This document shows, in pieces, positions 1 to 10,119 of a stretch of 64,000 nucleotides of DNA. The notes under the pieces were generated by a model. It was given only the letters and a program-made list of their open reading frames with translations. It did no database searches and was not told the origin of the DNA. This DNA is from Aulostomus chinensis (lineage: Eukaryota > Chordata > Actinopteri > Syngnathiformes > Aulostomidae), in assembly GCA_037954235.1 (NCBI GenBank), contig JBBMOA010000001.1, positions 33,179,074-33,243,073 of the forward strand, written 5' to 3'. A program made the position numbers and the translations under genes. Every line of letters begins with the position of its first letter. Positions within the stretch are counted from its first letter, which is position 1.

Positions 1-395
1 GGGAACCCAACAAAACAAGTCAGCGTGAAAGAGGAGCAGATTTTAAAACTCCTCATCATTTCCACCTCCAGGAGTGAAGCCTCCCGGGACCCAAGAGGCT
101 CCAGCTGGCAGAGCTCTCACTCATTTCTCCACCACCTCGCTAACCTGAGCTGGAGCATCTCAGAACCAAACAGTGACCCCCTTCATTCCAGAGCCGACTC
201 CACAAACTCTGAGCCCCCACTTTACCCACAGCCAGCAGGCCTCCTCAACACTGCATGACACACGACGACTAAATTAAACACTGACGCGTCTCATCCAGAG
301 ATCTGTCACGTGAGTCTGCTGTGGAGGGTCAGTCTATCCGTCCACATTCAGATCATTAACACAGCGACTCCTAAGCACCAGTAGAGCCTGTTCAT
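1..395. other. No gene recognised
   Basis: Short open frames occur here but show no recognisable domain, repeat pattern or splice context. I see only non-coding sequence upstream of the tRNA-Asn gene. Confidence 0.5.
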
Positions 396-469
396 CGTCC
401 CTGGGTGGGCTCGAACCACCAGCCTCTCGGTTAACAGCCGAGCACACTGACCGATTGCGCCACAGAGAC
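396..469 (-). tRNA. tRNA-Asn (anticodon GTT)
   Basis: Read on the minus strand this is a full 74-nt cloverleaf. The acceptor stem GTCTCTG pairs with CAGGGAC (one U-G pair) and the discriminator base is G. The anticodon loop CTGTTAA carries GTT, and the T arm GGTGGTTCGAGCCCACC is complete. The body closely matches the usual vertebrate tRNA-Asn. There is no run of four T in the next ~50 nt downstream, so efficient Pol III termination is not evident. Confidence 0.93.
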
Positions 470-748
470 TCTGAGGCACCTGCTTTTCATGAAGAGTTTT
501 CAGGCTAAATTCAGTGTGTGAGGTCCACACTGCACATTTGAGGGACCATGAAGGACAGAGGAGAGTCTGACTGTCATGGTGAAAGCCTTCAGCACTAGAA
601 CTGAAACAGCCCCACCATCTGAACCCCCCCAGACCAAACAGGCTTCATCAGAAACAGACCCCCCTCCTAGAACATCCAGAGATCATCAGTCTGATTCATA
701 GAACATGGCAAACAATCAAGAACTTGTTATTGTTTGATCAGAAGCTGA

Positions 749-1168
749 AACAATGTTTCTATGTTTGTCTGTTCTGGTCTGAATGAAAGAGGAGGTTTTC
801 TTGGTCATGTGACGTGGATGAGAGTTCAACTAGAACTTCTTGATTCAACAGGATTTGAGTTTGTTGGGATTTTGTCAAAGCCACCAACCAAACCTCTGAG
901 TGGTGCAGATGTCTGCTGCCTCCTCAGAGCAGACTGGAGCTCAGCCTCACTCACCTGTGGGAGCCCCAGCAGAGCCACGGTGTGATGGAGCTTCAGTTTA
1001 GGCTCCAAGGTCCTGGATTGAATTGGTGTTTTGTGTGTTTTTAGGCCTCCTGGCACCGATGAATGAATGAACCATTGTTCCAGAGGTAGCTGGTGTCAGG
1101 TCAGTCCCTGTTTCTACAAGACCTCCTGCTGCAGAGCCACATTGGGAAACATCCAACATCCATTTTCG
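749..1168 (-). repeat. Dispersed repeat, inverted partner of 9388-9808
   Basis: The reverse complement of this stretch aligns along nearly its whole length with 9388-9808. Both can be read as a similar open peptide (LHHTVALLGLPQVSEAELQ and onward), but I recognise no protein family and the frame breaks soon after. It is most likely part of an unclassified transposable element. The second homologous block of the same pair lies at 1990-2300. Confidence 0.7.
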
Positions 1169-1189
1169 TCCACTTATTATTATCTTATT

Positions 1190-1535
1190 ATCTGTTAAGG
1201 TTCATGGGGGGGTGGAGCCTATCCCAGCAGCCTTCAGGTGAGAGGCGGGGTTCACCCTGGACAGGTCACCAGTCCATCACAGGACCAACACATAGAGACA
1301 GACAACCATTCACACTCACAGTCACACCTACAGTCAGTTTAGAGTATCAGTCAGCCTCGTCCCCTCTTGATGTCTTTGGACTGTGGGAGGAAGCTGGAGT
1401 ACCAGAGAGAACCCACACAGGAACAGGGAGAACATGGAGACTCCATACAGAAAGATCCTGTGCTGGAGCCAGGACTGGAACCTGGAACCTTCTTGCTGTG
1501 AGGAGACAGTGCTGACCACTGCACCACCGTGCTGG
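1190..1535 (-). repeat. tRNA-headed SINE-like dispersed repeat, copy 1
   Basis: Seen from the minus strand the element begins with a tRNA-like head (CACGGTGGTGCAGTGGTCAG) and continues into a long conserved body ending in a GGCTCCACC-type motif. It is highly similar to 7436-7795 and 16540-16876. Repeats of this kind are abundant in teleosts. The head resembles Pol III A and B boxes, so SINE is the likely class, but the family name is not assigned. Confidence 0.65.
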
Positions 1536-1989
1536 ATTTTCTGTAACATCAAGTACATCTGAACTGGCACTTGACAGTGACAGCAGGAGAACAAAACTCC
1601 CAGTGTGTCATAAACATTTCCTGTCAAATAAATGATAGAAGCTGTTGAATTTCTGTATCAGAACAAGGAGAAAGGAGCCCCAATGAAAGAGTGATGGTTC
1701 TTGATTCTGATTTTGTTCTTCACTCCTACACCAGAGAGTGAAAGTGTGGGCTGGCTGGGAGCAACTGCCTGCTTCAGAGTGGGAGGAGCCTCAGGACTTT
1801 CCAGTGAGAGCTGCAAACTTCCACCAGCGCCCAGTGCCAGCAGGTCTTCATGATGGAGCTGAGAAGAACACAACAACACCAGAGCACTGGAGAGGAGCAC
1901 AACACTTCTTTGCTTCCTTGTCATTCTCATGTCTGTCTGTCCATCTGGAGCTGGGGGGAGGAGCTTCACATGTTTTTCTTTTTTAAAAA
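1536..1989. other. No gene recognised
   Basis: A non-coding interval between two repeat copies. Open frames on both strands have no recognisable features. Confidence 0.4.
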
Positions 1990-2300
1990 AGGGAATGACA
2001 TGACTTCCTCTGTATGTTAGAATATGAACGACTAAAAATGTTCATCCACAGATTAAAGTTACAAATTAATTTTAAAGTAGAAAACTCTTCCCTCTTCAAT
2101 CCTGTCACTCAGTGTTGTAAACTGTTTCAAACAAATTCTACTGTTCAACAGTTCAAGTGTTTCTAATGAAGCTGAATGTTCTCCTCTACTTTCCTCAATT
2201 GTGTTTCTTTCATGTTCTCCTGACATCAAAGACAGAATTCTAGGTACAAATAAAGACACCATCAAAGCCCTGATGACATCATCATTAATTCTGTCTTTGA
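1990..2300 (-). repeat. Dispersed repeat, inverted partner of 8406-8722
   Basis: The reverse complement aligns with 8406-8722, including the shared open stretch with SLETLELLNSRICLKQF. Together with the 749-1168/9388-9808 pair, the two blocks keep the same order in both loci. The 749-2300 region and the 8406-9808 region are therefore inverted copies of one longer element or duplicated segment, each carrying different insertions. Confidence 0.7.
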
Positions 2301-3124
2301 TCTGTGTCTGTCCAGCCGGTCCTGAGTGGATCCAACAGTTTCCCATGGGTGACTCTGTCGTGGTCTCTCTCCTCCTGCTGTCTCCAACTCTCAGAGTGCT
2401 ACTACTGGTTTCTCTCCATCGTCCCTGTTGCTCGGCAGAGCACTGGTGAGGACTGAGGCCAGTGATGTCATCACCTCCAGCTGAGACCTGCCAGGTGATC
2501 CTGCTTCATTCGACTCTGCTGCCTCTGCCACTGCCCTGACTGGTGAGGCTGACAGCAGGTTCTCTCTCATCTAAACTCTCTGTTTACAATGGAGGCTGAA
2601 ATCCTTGTGATTGGTGGTTCAATCATCAGGTCTGTTGAACTCCCAGGTGCCATCACCTGCTGTCTTCCTGGTGCCAAAGTTGTGGACATTATTGAACGTC
2701 TCCAGGACTCATCGATCTCCACCCCTCAGCTCACATCCTGATTATACAGGTGTGTGTGAATGACATCACAAAGAGGCAGCCAATCATACTTCATGACCAG
2801 CTTGAGTCTCTTGCTAGTTCAAATCAGAGTCTGGGTAAATTCTGTGTTTTTTCTGGCTCCATCTCTGCTCCTTCCAGAAGCAGGGAGCATTTCAGCCTCT
2901 TTCCAGTCTGCATGAATGCTGAAAGGCTTCTGTACTGTTTGGCTTTGCTGTTCCCTGCAGCTTGGACATCAGATTAGAACGAACCACACTCACTAACTCA
3001 CCTGTTCTTAACCACTGAGAGCTGATTGGGTTAAACATGGAAAAATACTGACTCACTATGAGGATGTTCTCCTGCCCTGTGTGGGTGGAGCCAAGAGAGT
3101 AAAAAGACTGTGAGACCCAGAAAT
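2301..3124. other. No gene recognised
   Basis: Open frames at 2201-2449 and 2750-2977 have no recognisable domain. I see no convincing exon or repeat here. Confidence 0.4.
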
Positions 3125-3610
3125 CAGGGCTTCAACGACTCCATCAACTCCTAATCTAGCAGCTCTGCTGGGTCCAACTATTTTACAGAACATTTGACAG
3201 ACCTGTGGAGCAGTGAGGACACACATGAGTTGATCACATGATCCACTGAAGCACCATTTTACCCTGCCACTGAGGTCACCAATATGAGCTGGAGTTGGGA
3301 CTCTTGAACTGAACCTGGGATCACAGCGACACCTACTGCTGCAAAATGGAACAGCAACATTGAACCAAGTACAGGATTGGAGGGAGACTGATGGTCGCTG
3401 TTTGGGTTTTTCAAAAACAAGGAGGGCGTGGCTTCAAGCTGGATTCTCAGAGACTATTTCCCCAACCTCTACATTGGTATCTACACTGTCATCCAGTCAT
3501 GTGACTGAAGTCATCCAGTCACATGACTGAAGTCATCCAGTCATGTCAGTGATGTCACTCTGCAGGACTGTCACTGCCATCACATTCTAGAAAAGAATCC
3601 AGACTCCACA
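3125..3610 (+). repeat. Dispersed repeat (copies at 22870-23115 and 26195-26285)
   Basis: The reverse complement of 22870-23115 matches the two ends of this stretch, with about 220 extra bases in the middle here. A third partial copy lies at 26195-26285. The element contains short tandem units of the form GTCATCCAGTCACATGACTG at 3490-3550. No coding capacity is recognised, and the class is unknown. Confidence 0.65.
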
Positions 3611-3701
3611 TTCATGGGGCAGTTTTGGTCTTTAAAGACTTCACAGTTCCAAGAGATTTAGTCTGGCTCAAGATCTTCAGATCAACCCAGGACAGAAGGC
3701 T

Positions 3702-5297
3702 ATGACTCCATTGGATTGTATCGTTGGAGCATTCAGAGATCTGGTGGATCTCAGTAGGAGCTGTATTTATCCACTGAATGATCCTGGTCAATGTGATCCT
3801 GCTCCTCCATCTCTCAGGCCGACAGAGCAGGAGGACCTGACTGAGAAGAAAGCTGCCCTTGAGCAGCTTCAGTCTCTGAGTGACAACACACAGGCAGAAA
3901 ACCAGAATTTGAGGGAACAAGTTTCTACTCTTGAACGTGAGAATAAAAGTGCAATCCAGGAGCTCCAGAACCTCACTGCTGTGGTGGCCAACCTCAAAAT
4001 GGACCAGGACAAGAACCAGACTCAGATAGAAGATCTGAACGCAACAGTCCACAGTCTTCAGTGTGAGGGGAGGAAGGTTGATCGAGAGAACAATGAGCTC
4101 AGAAAAGAGCTGACCCACGTTCAGTCTCTGAGGGAGAGAGAACAGGTGGAGATGAAATGTCTTGAGGAAGACCTGACTGAGAAGAAAAGTGCACTTGATC
4201 AGCTTCAGTCTCTGTGTGACAAGAGATGGACAGAAAACCAGAATTTGTGGGGACAGGTTTCTAGTCTTGGACAAGAGAAGATTATTGCATATCAGCTGGT
4301 AGAGAACATGTCTGCCATGGTGGGCAACCTTGAATCTGTGAGGGAGGAGAACCAGACTCAGATCAGAGACCTGAACACACAAGTCCACAATCTTCAGCTT
4401 GAGGTGAAGATGGTTTGCAAGGAGAAGTGTGACCTCAAGTGTGAGCTCAACTCCATCCAGGCAGAGAAGAACAAAATGAGAGAAGAACTCACTGAGAAGA
4501 AGACGACTCTTGAACAGCTGAGGTCCCAGAGTGAGGAGAGACAGGCAGAAAATGGATGTTTGAGGAGACGAGTTTCTACTGCATCTCAGGAGACAGAGAC
4601 GTTCACTGCAGAGTTGGCCCACCTTGAATCAAGGAAGGACCAGGACCCCACAAAGACTGGCAGTCTGAACGGTGAAGTTCAGAGTCTTCTATGTGCAGTG
4701 AGAACACAAAAGAAGAAAAGGAACAGTGCTCAGAGGGAAATCCTGGGAAATCTTCATGATTTAAAAAGCTGTTTGAAAGAGGAAAATCATGACCTTCAAG
4801 TGAAGGTCCAGCAAACTTCTGAAGAGCAAAAAGACTCTCCCCTACCTCCAGCCAGAGAAGAGCAAGCAGACTCTCCCCTACGTCCAGCCAGAGAAGAGCA
4901 AACAGACTCTCCACTACGTCCAGCCAGAGAAGAGCAAGCAGACTCTCCACTACGTCCAGCCAGAGAAGAGCAAGCAGACTCTCCCCTACGTCCAGCCAGA
5001 GAAGAGCAAGCAGACTCTCCCCTACGTCCAGCCAGAGAAGAGCAAGCAGACTCTCCCCTACGTCCAGCCAGAGAAGAGCAAACAGACTCTCCCCTACGTC
5101 CAGCCAGAGAAGAGCAAACAGACTCTCCCCTACGTCCTGCCAGAGAAGAGCAAACAGACTCTCCTCTACGTCCAGCCAGAGAAGAGCAAGCAGATGCTCT
5201 CATATGTTCTTCTGCAGGGGAGCGATGGGATTGTGCCCCCATCATTGGGGCACCCTGGAGACTGGACCTGCTACGGGTCAAACCAGAGGTCTACTGA
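3702..5297 (+). CDS. Coiled-coil protein with three internal repeats and a 12-residue tandem tail
   Basis: This is a 531-residue uninterrupted frame. After a 43-residue leader, residues ~45-360 are rich in E, K, Q and L with heptad-like spacing typical of a long coiled coil. Three related blocks start at residues 45, 157 and 262, each opening with LTEKK followed by LEQL, LDQL or LEQL. Residues 374-498 are ten full copies plus a partial copy of a 12-residue unit of the type EEQADSPLRPAR. The last ~33 residues are unique. No signal peptide or membrane segment is seen. The first ATG was taken, but a possible acceptor (TCTCTCAG) near residue 40 leaves open that the real coding exon starts at about 3819. 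I do not recognise the family; a coiled-coil structural or scaffold role is inference. The frame being open through 1.6 kb, and the repeat unit being a multiple of three, support real coding use. Confidence 0.55.
   Translation: MTPLDCIVGAFRDLVDLSRSCIYPLNDPGQCDPAPPSLRPTEQEDLTEKKAALEQLQSLSDNTQAENQNLREQVSTLERENKSAIQELQNLTAVVANLKMDQDKNQTQIEDLNATVHSLQCEGRKVDRENNELRKELTHVQSLREREQVEMKCLEEDLTEKKSALDQLQSLCDKRWTENQNLWGQVSSLGQEKIIAYQLVENMSAMVGNLESVREENQTQIRDLNTQVHNLQLEVKMVCKEKCDLKCELNSIQAEKNKMREELTEKKTTLEQLRSQSEERQAENGCLRRRVSTASQETETFTAELAHLESRKDQDPTKTGSLNGEVQSLLCAVRTQKKKRNSAQREILGNLHDLKSCLKEENHDLQVKVQQTSEEQKDSPLPPAREEQADSPLRPAREEQTDSPLRPAREEQADSPLRPAREEQADSPLRPAREEQADSPLRPAREEQADSPLRPAREEQTDSPLRPAREEQTDSPLRPAREEQTDSPLRPAREEQADALICSSAGERWDCAPIIGAPWRLDLLRVKPEVY
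4821..5195 (+). repeat. 36-bp coding minisatellite
   Basis: Ten and a half copies of a 36-bp unit lie in frame within the coiled-coil reading frame. Units differ mainly at one codon (GCA or ACA, giving A or T). The first unit is the most diverged, with K and a P-for-R change. Near-identity of the copies implies recent expansion, so copy number is probably variable between individuals. Confidence 0.92.
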
Positions 5298-5514
5298 GCT
5301 GTGTGACATCTGGTGTAGAAGATGCTCTGTTTATGTTCATCGTTTTTTCTTTGTGTGCTTTTCCTCAACTTTGTTTTCTTTGTTTGTTATATATGATGAT
5401 ACCTTGATCACCACAGCAGTTGATCCCAGCTTGATTAGCTGAGTGCTTTGCAGTCTAAAGCACTTTAGTGACACCTGTGGGGTCCCTTATCCTCCCTGAC
5501 CACAGGGATTCAGC

Positions 5515-5635
5515 CTCACTGAAGGAGAGGGAACCTTCCAGGTTGCAGCTCCTAGACTCTGGAACGCTCTCCCACTGGACACGAGGACGCTGAGGACGCC
5601 TTCAGAAAGAAGCTAAAGACCCATTTGTTTAGTAA
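5515..5635 (+). mobile_element. L2-like LINE, 3' coding remnant
   Basis: One frame reads FQVAAPRLWNALP, the conserved C-terminal motif of L2-type LINE ORF2 proteins. It is followed by a broken version of the LKTHLF-like end (an in-frame stop precedes RPICL). It is a short, 5'-truncated fragment on the plus strand, downstream of the coiled-coil frame. Confidence 0.6.
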
Positions 5636-5972
5636 TATTATTGTTCATGATGGAATCGTCCCTCTGTACCTGCCCACACAGGTCAAGAGGTCAAATGATT
5701 CCCTGTTTAAAACAGCTCTTTCATCACATGGATGTGCATCCCAACAGTCAGAGCTCACAGATGCTCCTATTCCCTCCAGTGGGAGGCACTAGGAGTGACT
5801 GATGAGGGTCAGGGGGGTCAGGCTAGTCCAGATAGTGGGTCTGTATGAGGTTGTTAGGGAGGGATAAGGTAGTGGCAGAGTTCAGGCTGTAGTTGTGCTC
5901 CAACAGTTGAGACAGGGCAGGACAAAAATGACCTCCTGATGGCGTTAGGAGTGATTCTTACAAGAACCAATC

Positions 5973-5978
5973 AATAAA
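5973..5978 (+). promoter_or_regulatory. Possible poly(A) signal AATAAA
   Basis: A canonical AATAAA lies ~675 nt after the stop of the coiled-coil frame and is followed within 50 nt by a TG-rich stretch. It could end that gene's transcript, but an L2 remnant lies between, so the assignment is weak. Confidence 0.25.
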
Positions 5979-6101
5979 AGTGGGTGGTGACCTGCTCATG
6001 TGACGCTTGTGTTGATGATTACTGGGTCTCCTCCATGCTCATTTATCATGAATGAATCCCTCTGAGTAAAACACCTGATGACTCCTGAGTTGTTTCACAA
6101 A

Positions 6102-6102
<1 letters not shown>

Positions 6103-6188
<86 letters not shown>
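6103..6188 (+). repeat. (TG)n microsatellite
   Basis: A pure TG run of ~43 dinucleotides, the longest perfect dinucleotide tract in the window and probably highly variable. Confidence 0.97.
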
Positions 6189-6190
<2 letters not shown>

Positions 6191-6749
6191 CAATAACTAC
6201 AATCATTAATCAATTGGATACATTGACAGTGGAAGTTCAGGTTTCCTGTAATTCAGTTTGCAGACAACACAGAAAACTGCCCCTGACCCCTCCCCTCATT
6301 CTGGAGGCTTTAACATGAAAATGAAAATGCTGAGAGACACAAATGCAAATCAGGGTATCTGACCAGAGGTGACATATTTTTTAATGCTTTTCTTGTTATA
6401 TTTGTTATATATGTTCTGTATGTTTATATTTGTTATGGTTGTTATGGAGTTGATGGTTATTATCTCTGTTTCTTGTGTCTTTGTCTTTGTCGTCCTCCCA
6501 TTCGTCTGTCCTGGATTTTTGACCTTGGTTGCAGGAAGCCTGTGACCTCAACTCCTTTTTCTGTGTTGCTGAATGTAGAGCCTTGCTTCATTGTGCTCGC
6601 TAAAGTGTGATCCTCCCTGCTAATTCCTTATTTCATTGACTACTTACCCACCAAAAATTAATACCTTCTTGCTTTATTTGGCTGAAGTTTAAAAGACCAT
6701 CATTCTGGTAGCAACAGTCTTTCTGCCTTGTAAACACGCTAAGCTAACG
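6189..6749. other. No gene recognised
   Basis: AT-rich sequence just upstream of the L2 ORF1-like start, part of which may be a LINE 5' UTR. No domain is seen. Confidence 0.35.
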
Positions 6750-6920
6750 ATGGCTTCTCCCTCTTGTTCTCCTCTCTCCTGCTCAGGGTGCCACATGTTT
6801 TGTTCCTCCTCTGCCTCCTTTAGTGATACTGATAAGTGTGTTAAATGTAGTTTTTTGGTGAGTCTTTGCGATGTTGAATTGGACCTGCAGCGGCTCTGCA
6901 CCAAAAGCTGCGAGAGCTAG
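6750..6920 (+). pseudogene. LINE ORF1-like N-terminus, truncated
   Basis: A 56-codon frame starts MASPSCSPLSCSGCHMFC and continues with TDKCVKCSFLV. The paired CxxC-type cysteines and the wording resemble the start of ORF1 proteins in fish L2-type LINEs, which begin with a small zinc-binding motif. A TAG stop follows at 6918 where the family normally continues into a coiled coil. It is therefore a broken 5' remnant on the plus strand. The assignment is from family knowledge and not certain. Confidence 0.45.
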
Positions 6921-7039
6921 CCAGCCCTCACTAGCTGGTGCAGACCACCTTAGCTTAGCTCCTAGCTTAGGCCCAACTAGCGCTCCCCCAGCAGCTCCCA
7001 AGCATCTGGGAGAGCGCCAAGAAAAGTTGGGCCTAAGCT

Positions 7040-7290
7040 AGGATGTGCTTGCTCATGAAGAATTGTTGGGTGTAAATTCATTTAAGGAGTGTTGAACTGG
7101 ACCTGTTCTACTTGTAAAGTGTAACTTTTGTTGTTATTTGGTGCTTTATAGGGTGATGACTTGACTTCATTGCAGCTTTGACCTGAGCAGGTGTTCATCC
7201 TCATCTCAGTAACAGGGGACACTTCATCACACCAGTGGACAAACATCAGCATTCATCACCCAGCAGCTCCTCTGATTATGCATGTGGATG
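7040..7290 (+). repeat. Dispersed repeat related to LINE 3' ends
   Basis: 7040-7175 matches 9180-9300: both run GAATTGTTGG, then TGGACCTG, then GACTTGACTT. This is the familiar 3' tail wording of teleost LINE/SINE elements. 7160-7290 also matches the reverse complement of 28165-28300. The stretch is thus a junction of at least two dispersed repeats. Confidence 0.6.
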
Positions 7291-7435
7291 TATTACTGAG
7301 TTGGTGAAGTAGTCTGGAATCATGTATATATTTAGTCAGGTTAAGTTGTTGAGATGGTGCTGGTTTGATGTAAATATTGATTGTAGAGCATGGTTGTGGT
7401 CTCACCTCCACTCAATGGGCCATCCATCGTCATCT

Positions 7436-7795
7436 TCTGCTTATTCCTTACTAGTAAGGGTCGCGGGGGGGCTGGTGCCTATCCCAGCATCTACGGGCGA
7501 TAGGCGGGGTTCACCCTGGACAGGTCGCCAGTCCATCACAGGGCCAACACACAGAGACTAACAACCATTCACACTCACACCTACGGTCAATTTAGAGAAT
7601 CCAATCAGCCTCGTCCCCAAATTGCATGTCTTTGGACAGTGGGAGGAAGCTGGAGTACCCGGAGAGAACCCACGCAGGGATGGGGAGAACATGCAGACTC
7701 ACACAGAAAGATTCTGCGCCCGAGCTGGGACTCAAACCCGGAACCTTCTTGCTGTGAGGGCACAGTGCTGACCACTGCACCACCGTGCAGGCCCG
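7436..7795 (-). repeat. tRNA-headed SINE-like dispersed repeat, copy 2
   Basis: The most complete of the three copies. Seen from the minus strand it has a tRNA-like head near 7793 (CACGGTGGTGCAGTGGTCAG), then GCAAGAAGGTTCCGGGTTTG, which contains a B-box-like GGTTTGAGTCC continuation. The body runs to a GC-rich end at 7440. It is similar to 1190-1535 and 16540-16876. All three copies lie in the same orientation. Confidence 0.7.
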
Positions 7796-7943
7796 CTATG
7801 GGCTGGTCTGTCTAATTTCCTGCAGCCAGGAGGGAATTAAAGGCAGTCAGGGGTTTTTAATGTAAGTTGATGGTGTCTCATGCAATCTCTTTCAATACTC
7901 CAGTGGTGGCTTAAGTGAAGAAAAACATGGGTTAGTCAGTAGG

Positions 7944-7945
<2 letters not shown>

Positions 7946-7992
<47 letters not shown>
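7946..7992 (+). repeat. (TG)n microsatellite
   Basis: A pure TG tract of ~23 units. Confidence 0.97.
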
Positions 7993-7994
<2 letters not shown>

Positions 7995-8405
7995 CCATGC
8001 AGACTTTCCCTTGTGAAAACCGATTTGATTTGGAAACCATCTCATCTAAAGCTCCTCTCCAAAAACCCTCTTCTGCAACTTTGTACCCAAGTTGTCTCCT
8101 CACCAGGCACCACAGTATCCAGTAGGTTCAGTTCAAACAGTCATCAGTGATTAATGTTCATGTTCAATGATGAGGTTTTGATTTATTCTTCTAGAATCAT
8201 CTGAACAAACCCTCCTCAACACAGTGAAGCCTTCATCTGACAGGAGGAGTTTCTTTTCCCAGTGATTCCACTGACAGTGAAAAGCTTCGTTCATCAGACT
8301 GGTCTGATAGGATCAACTACTGGTTGCTCTGGAGTGGAAACAGCAACCTGTCAGGAAACATTAGCCAGATCAAAGCCAAGATTAAAGAAAGAGCCTCCAG
8401 ATCAA
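7993..8405. other. No gene recognised
   Basis: Non-coding sequence with only short, featureless open frames, ending at the start of the 8406 repeat copy. Confidence 0.4.
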
Positions 8406-8722
8406 AGTCAGAATTGATGATGATGATGTCATCAGGGGGCTTTGATAGTGTATTTATTTGTACCTAGAATTCTGTCTTTGATCTCAGGAGGACATGAAAG
8501 AAACCCAATTGAGGAAAGCAGAGGAGAACATTCAGCTTCATTAGAAACACTTGAACTGTTGAACAGTAGAATTTGTTTGAAACAGTTTACAACACTGAGT
8601 GACAGGATTGAAGAGGGGAGATTTTTGTATTTTCAGTTTAATTCTAACTTTAAACTGGGCATGAACATTTTTAGTCGTTCATATTCTAACATACAGAGGA
8701 AGTCATGACATTCCCTTCTTTT
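8406..8722 (+). repeat. Dispersed repeat, inverted partner of 1990-2300
   Basis: Matches the reverse complement of 1990-2300 over nearly the full length with scattered substitutions and a differing left edge. A short open frame in both copies encodes SLETLELLNSRICLKQF; no known domain is seen. Confidence 0.7.
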
Positions 8723-8935
8723 TAACCTGTCCTGTTCAGGAAATGGAAATGGAAATTTAGCTGCTATGTTGAATCAGAAAAACCTTTTGAAGTCTACTTT
8801 TGCTTCAGTCAGAAAGTGGACTGTTGTTAACTCTCACAATGGTTGGTGATTGTGGAGGAAGACAAAATCCTCATGAACCTCTTTTTAACAGACACACATT
8901 TCTAAAGATGCAGGTTCATTTTATTTTTCTTCTTT

Positions 8936-9007
8936 TAGCATAGGATGGTTTTGATCCATCGACCTCTGGGTTATGGGCCCAGCACGCTTCCTCTGCGCCA
9001 CTCTGCT
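8936..9007 (-). tRNA. tRNA-iMet-like (anticodon CAT), probably a pseudogene
   Basis: On the minus strand this 72-nt sequence begins AGCAGAGTGGCGCAGAGGAA and carries the initiator hallmarks: A1-U72 end pair, the GGG/CCC anticodon-stem pairs and loop CCATAA. It departs from the vertebrate initiator at three places: an A instead of C opposite G5 in the acceptor stem, GCAGAGG instead of GCAGCGG in the A-box region, and GATCAAAACC instead of GATCGAAACC in the T loop. Downstream on this strand is A-rich rather than T-rich, so no terminator is seen. Confidence 0.8.
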
Positions 9008-9179
9008 CTACCATTGACTGAACAGTCCTTGTTTTAGGAGAGCATTCTCTGTCTTTGTCTCTGCCCTGCTCTCCTGCTCTCTTTCCCCCCAATCGGTCAA
9101 AGCAGAAGGCCGTCCCCACTGATCCTGGATCTGCTCCACATTCCTGCCTGTTAAAAGGAAGGTTTTCATCGCCACTGTT

Positions 9180-9300
9180 GCAGGATGTGTTTTCTGGTGG
9201 AGAATTGTTGGTGTAGATTCATTGAAGCAGTTTGGTGCTGGACCTGCTCTACGAGTAAAGAGTCATGAGAGAACTTTTGTAGTGACTTGACTTGACTTGA
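9180..9300 (+). repeat. LINE 3'-tail-like dispersed repeat
   Basis: Similar to 7040-7175 and ending in a short ACTTG repeat (GACTTGACTTGACTTGAC), the style of a LINE 3' end. It runs directly into a CA microsatellite. Confidence 0.55.
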
Positions 9301-9331
9301 CACACACACACACACACACACACACATCCAC

Positions 9332-9366
<35 letters not shown>
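9301..9366 (+). repeat. Interrupted (CA)n microsatellite
   Basis: A CA tract with interruptions (ATCC near 9326 and AA near 9350). Confidence 0.95.
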
Positions 9367-9387
9367 ATCCTAAACAGGATAAGTGGA

Positions 9388-9808
9388 AGAAAATGGATGG
9401 ATGGATGTTTCCCAGTGTGGCTCTGCAGCAGGAGGTCTTGTAGAAACAGGGACTGACCTGACACCAGCTCCCTCTGGAACAATGGTTCATTCATTCATCG
9501 GTGCCAGGAGGCCTAGAAACACACAAAACACCACTTCAATCCAGGACCTTGGAGCCTAAACTGAAGCTCCATCACACCGTGGCTCTGCTGGGGCTCCCAC
9601 AGGTGAGTGAGGCTGAGCTCCAGTCTGCTCTGAGGAGGCAGCAGACATCTGCACCACTCAGAGGTTTGGTTGGTGTCTTTGACAAAATCCCAACACACTA
9701 AAATCCTGTTGAATCAGGAAATTCTAGTTGAACTCTCATCCACGTCACATGACCAAGAAAACCTCCTCTTTCATTCAGACCAGAACAGACAAACATAGAA
9801 ACATTGAC
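9388..9808 (+). repeat. Dispersed repeat, inverted partner of 749-1168
   Basis: Matches the reverse complement of 749-1168 almost end to end. The two share the open peptide LHHTVALLGLPQVSEAELQ and a common 3' boundary near CAAACATAGAAAC. It is part of the same inverted pair as 8406-8722. Confidence 0.7.
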
Positions 9809-10049
9809 ACCACAGGTGGGCACCGTCAACTTAAAGCACGTTAAAATGGCAAAATATTAGGCCATGCATGCATTTATTATGCAAAATATTGAATATTTTA
9901 TTGATAACAAGGATTTCAAGAAACTTTCTAAAACCAGGCCACCCTGTGCCGTGTGCTAGCCTATGGAAACAAACAGACCCAGGATCAGATATAGAGGTTC
10001 AGGTTGTGGATGGTTCTGGTTGGTTCCTGCAGTAAAAGGCATATATATC

Positions 10050-10085
<36 letters not shown>

Positions 10086-10119
10086 CATGTGCACCATAAA
10101 TGACCAATTAGTAGCAAAA
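9809..10119. other. No gene recognised; contains a TG tract
   Basis: Non-coding sequence with a (TG)n tract of ~15 units at 10053-10082. No other structure is supported. Confidence 0.5.

Noticed and set aside
3612..4622. 336-codon minus-strand frame opposite the coiled-coil gene
   Set aside because: It is the shadow of the plus-strand coiled coil (leucine/serine-rich antisense text) with no domain of its own.
4796..5281. 161-codon minus-strand frame of repeating GESVCSSLAGRR-like units
   Set aside because: It is the antisense reading of the 36-bp minisatellite; the plus-strand frame continues through the coiled coil and is preferred.
6106..6318. Plus-strand frame beginning with poly-CV
   Set aside because: It arises from the TG microsatellite.
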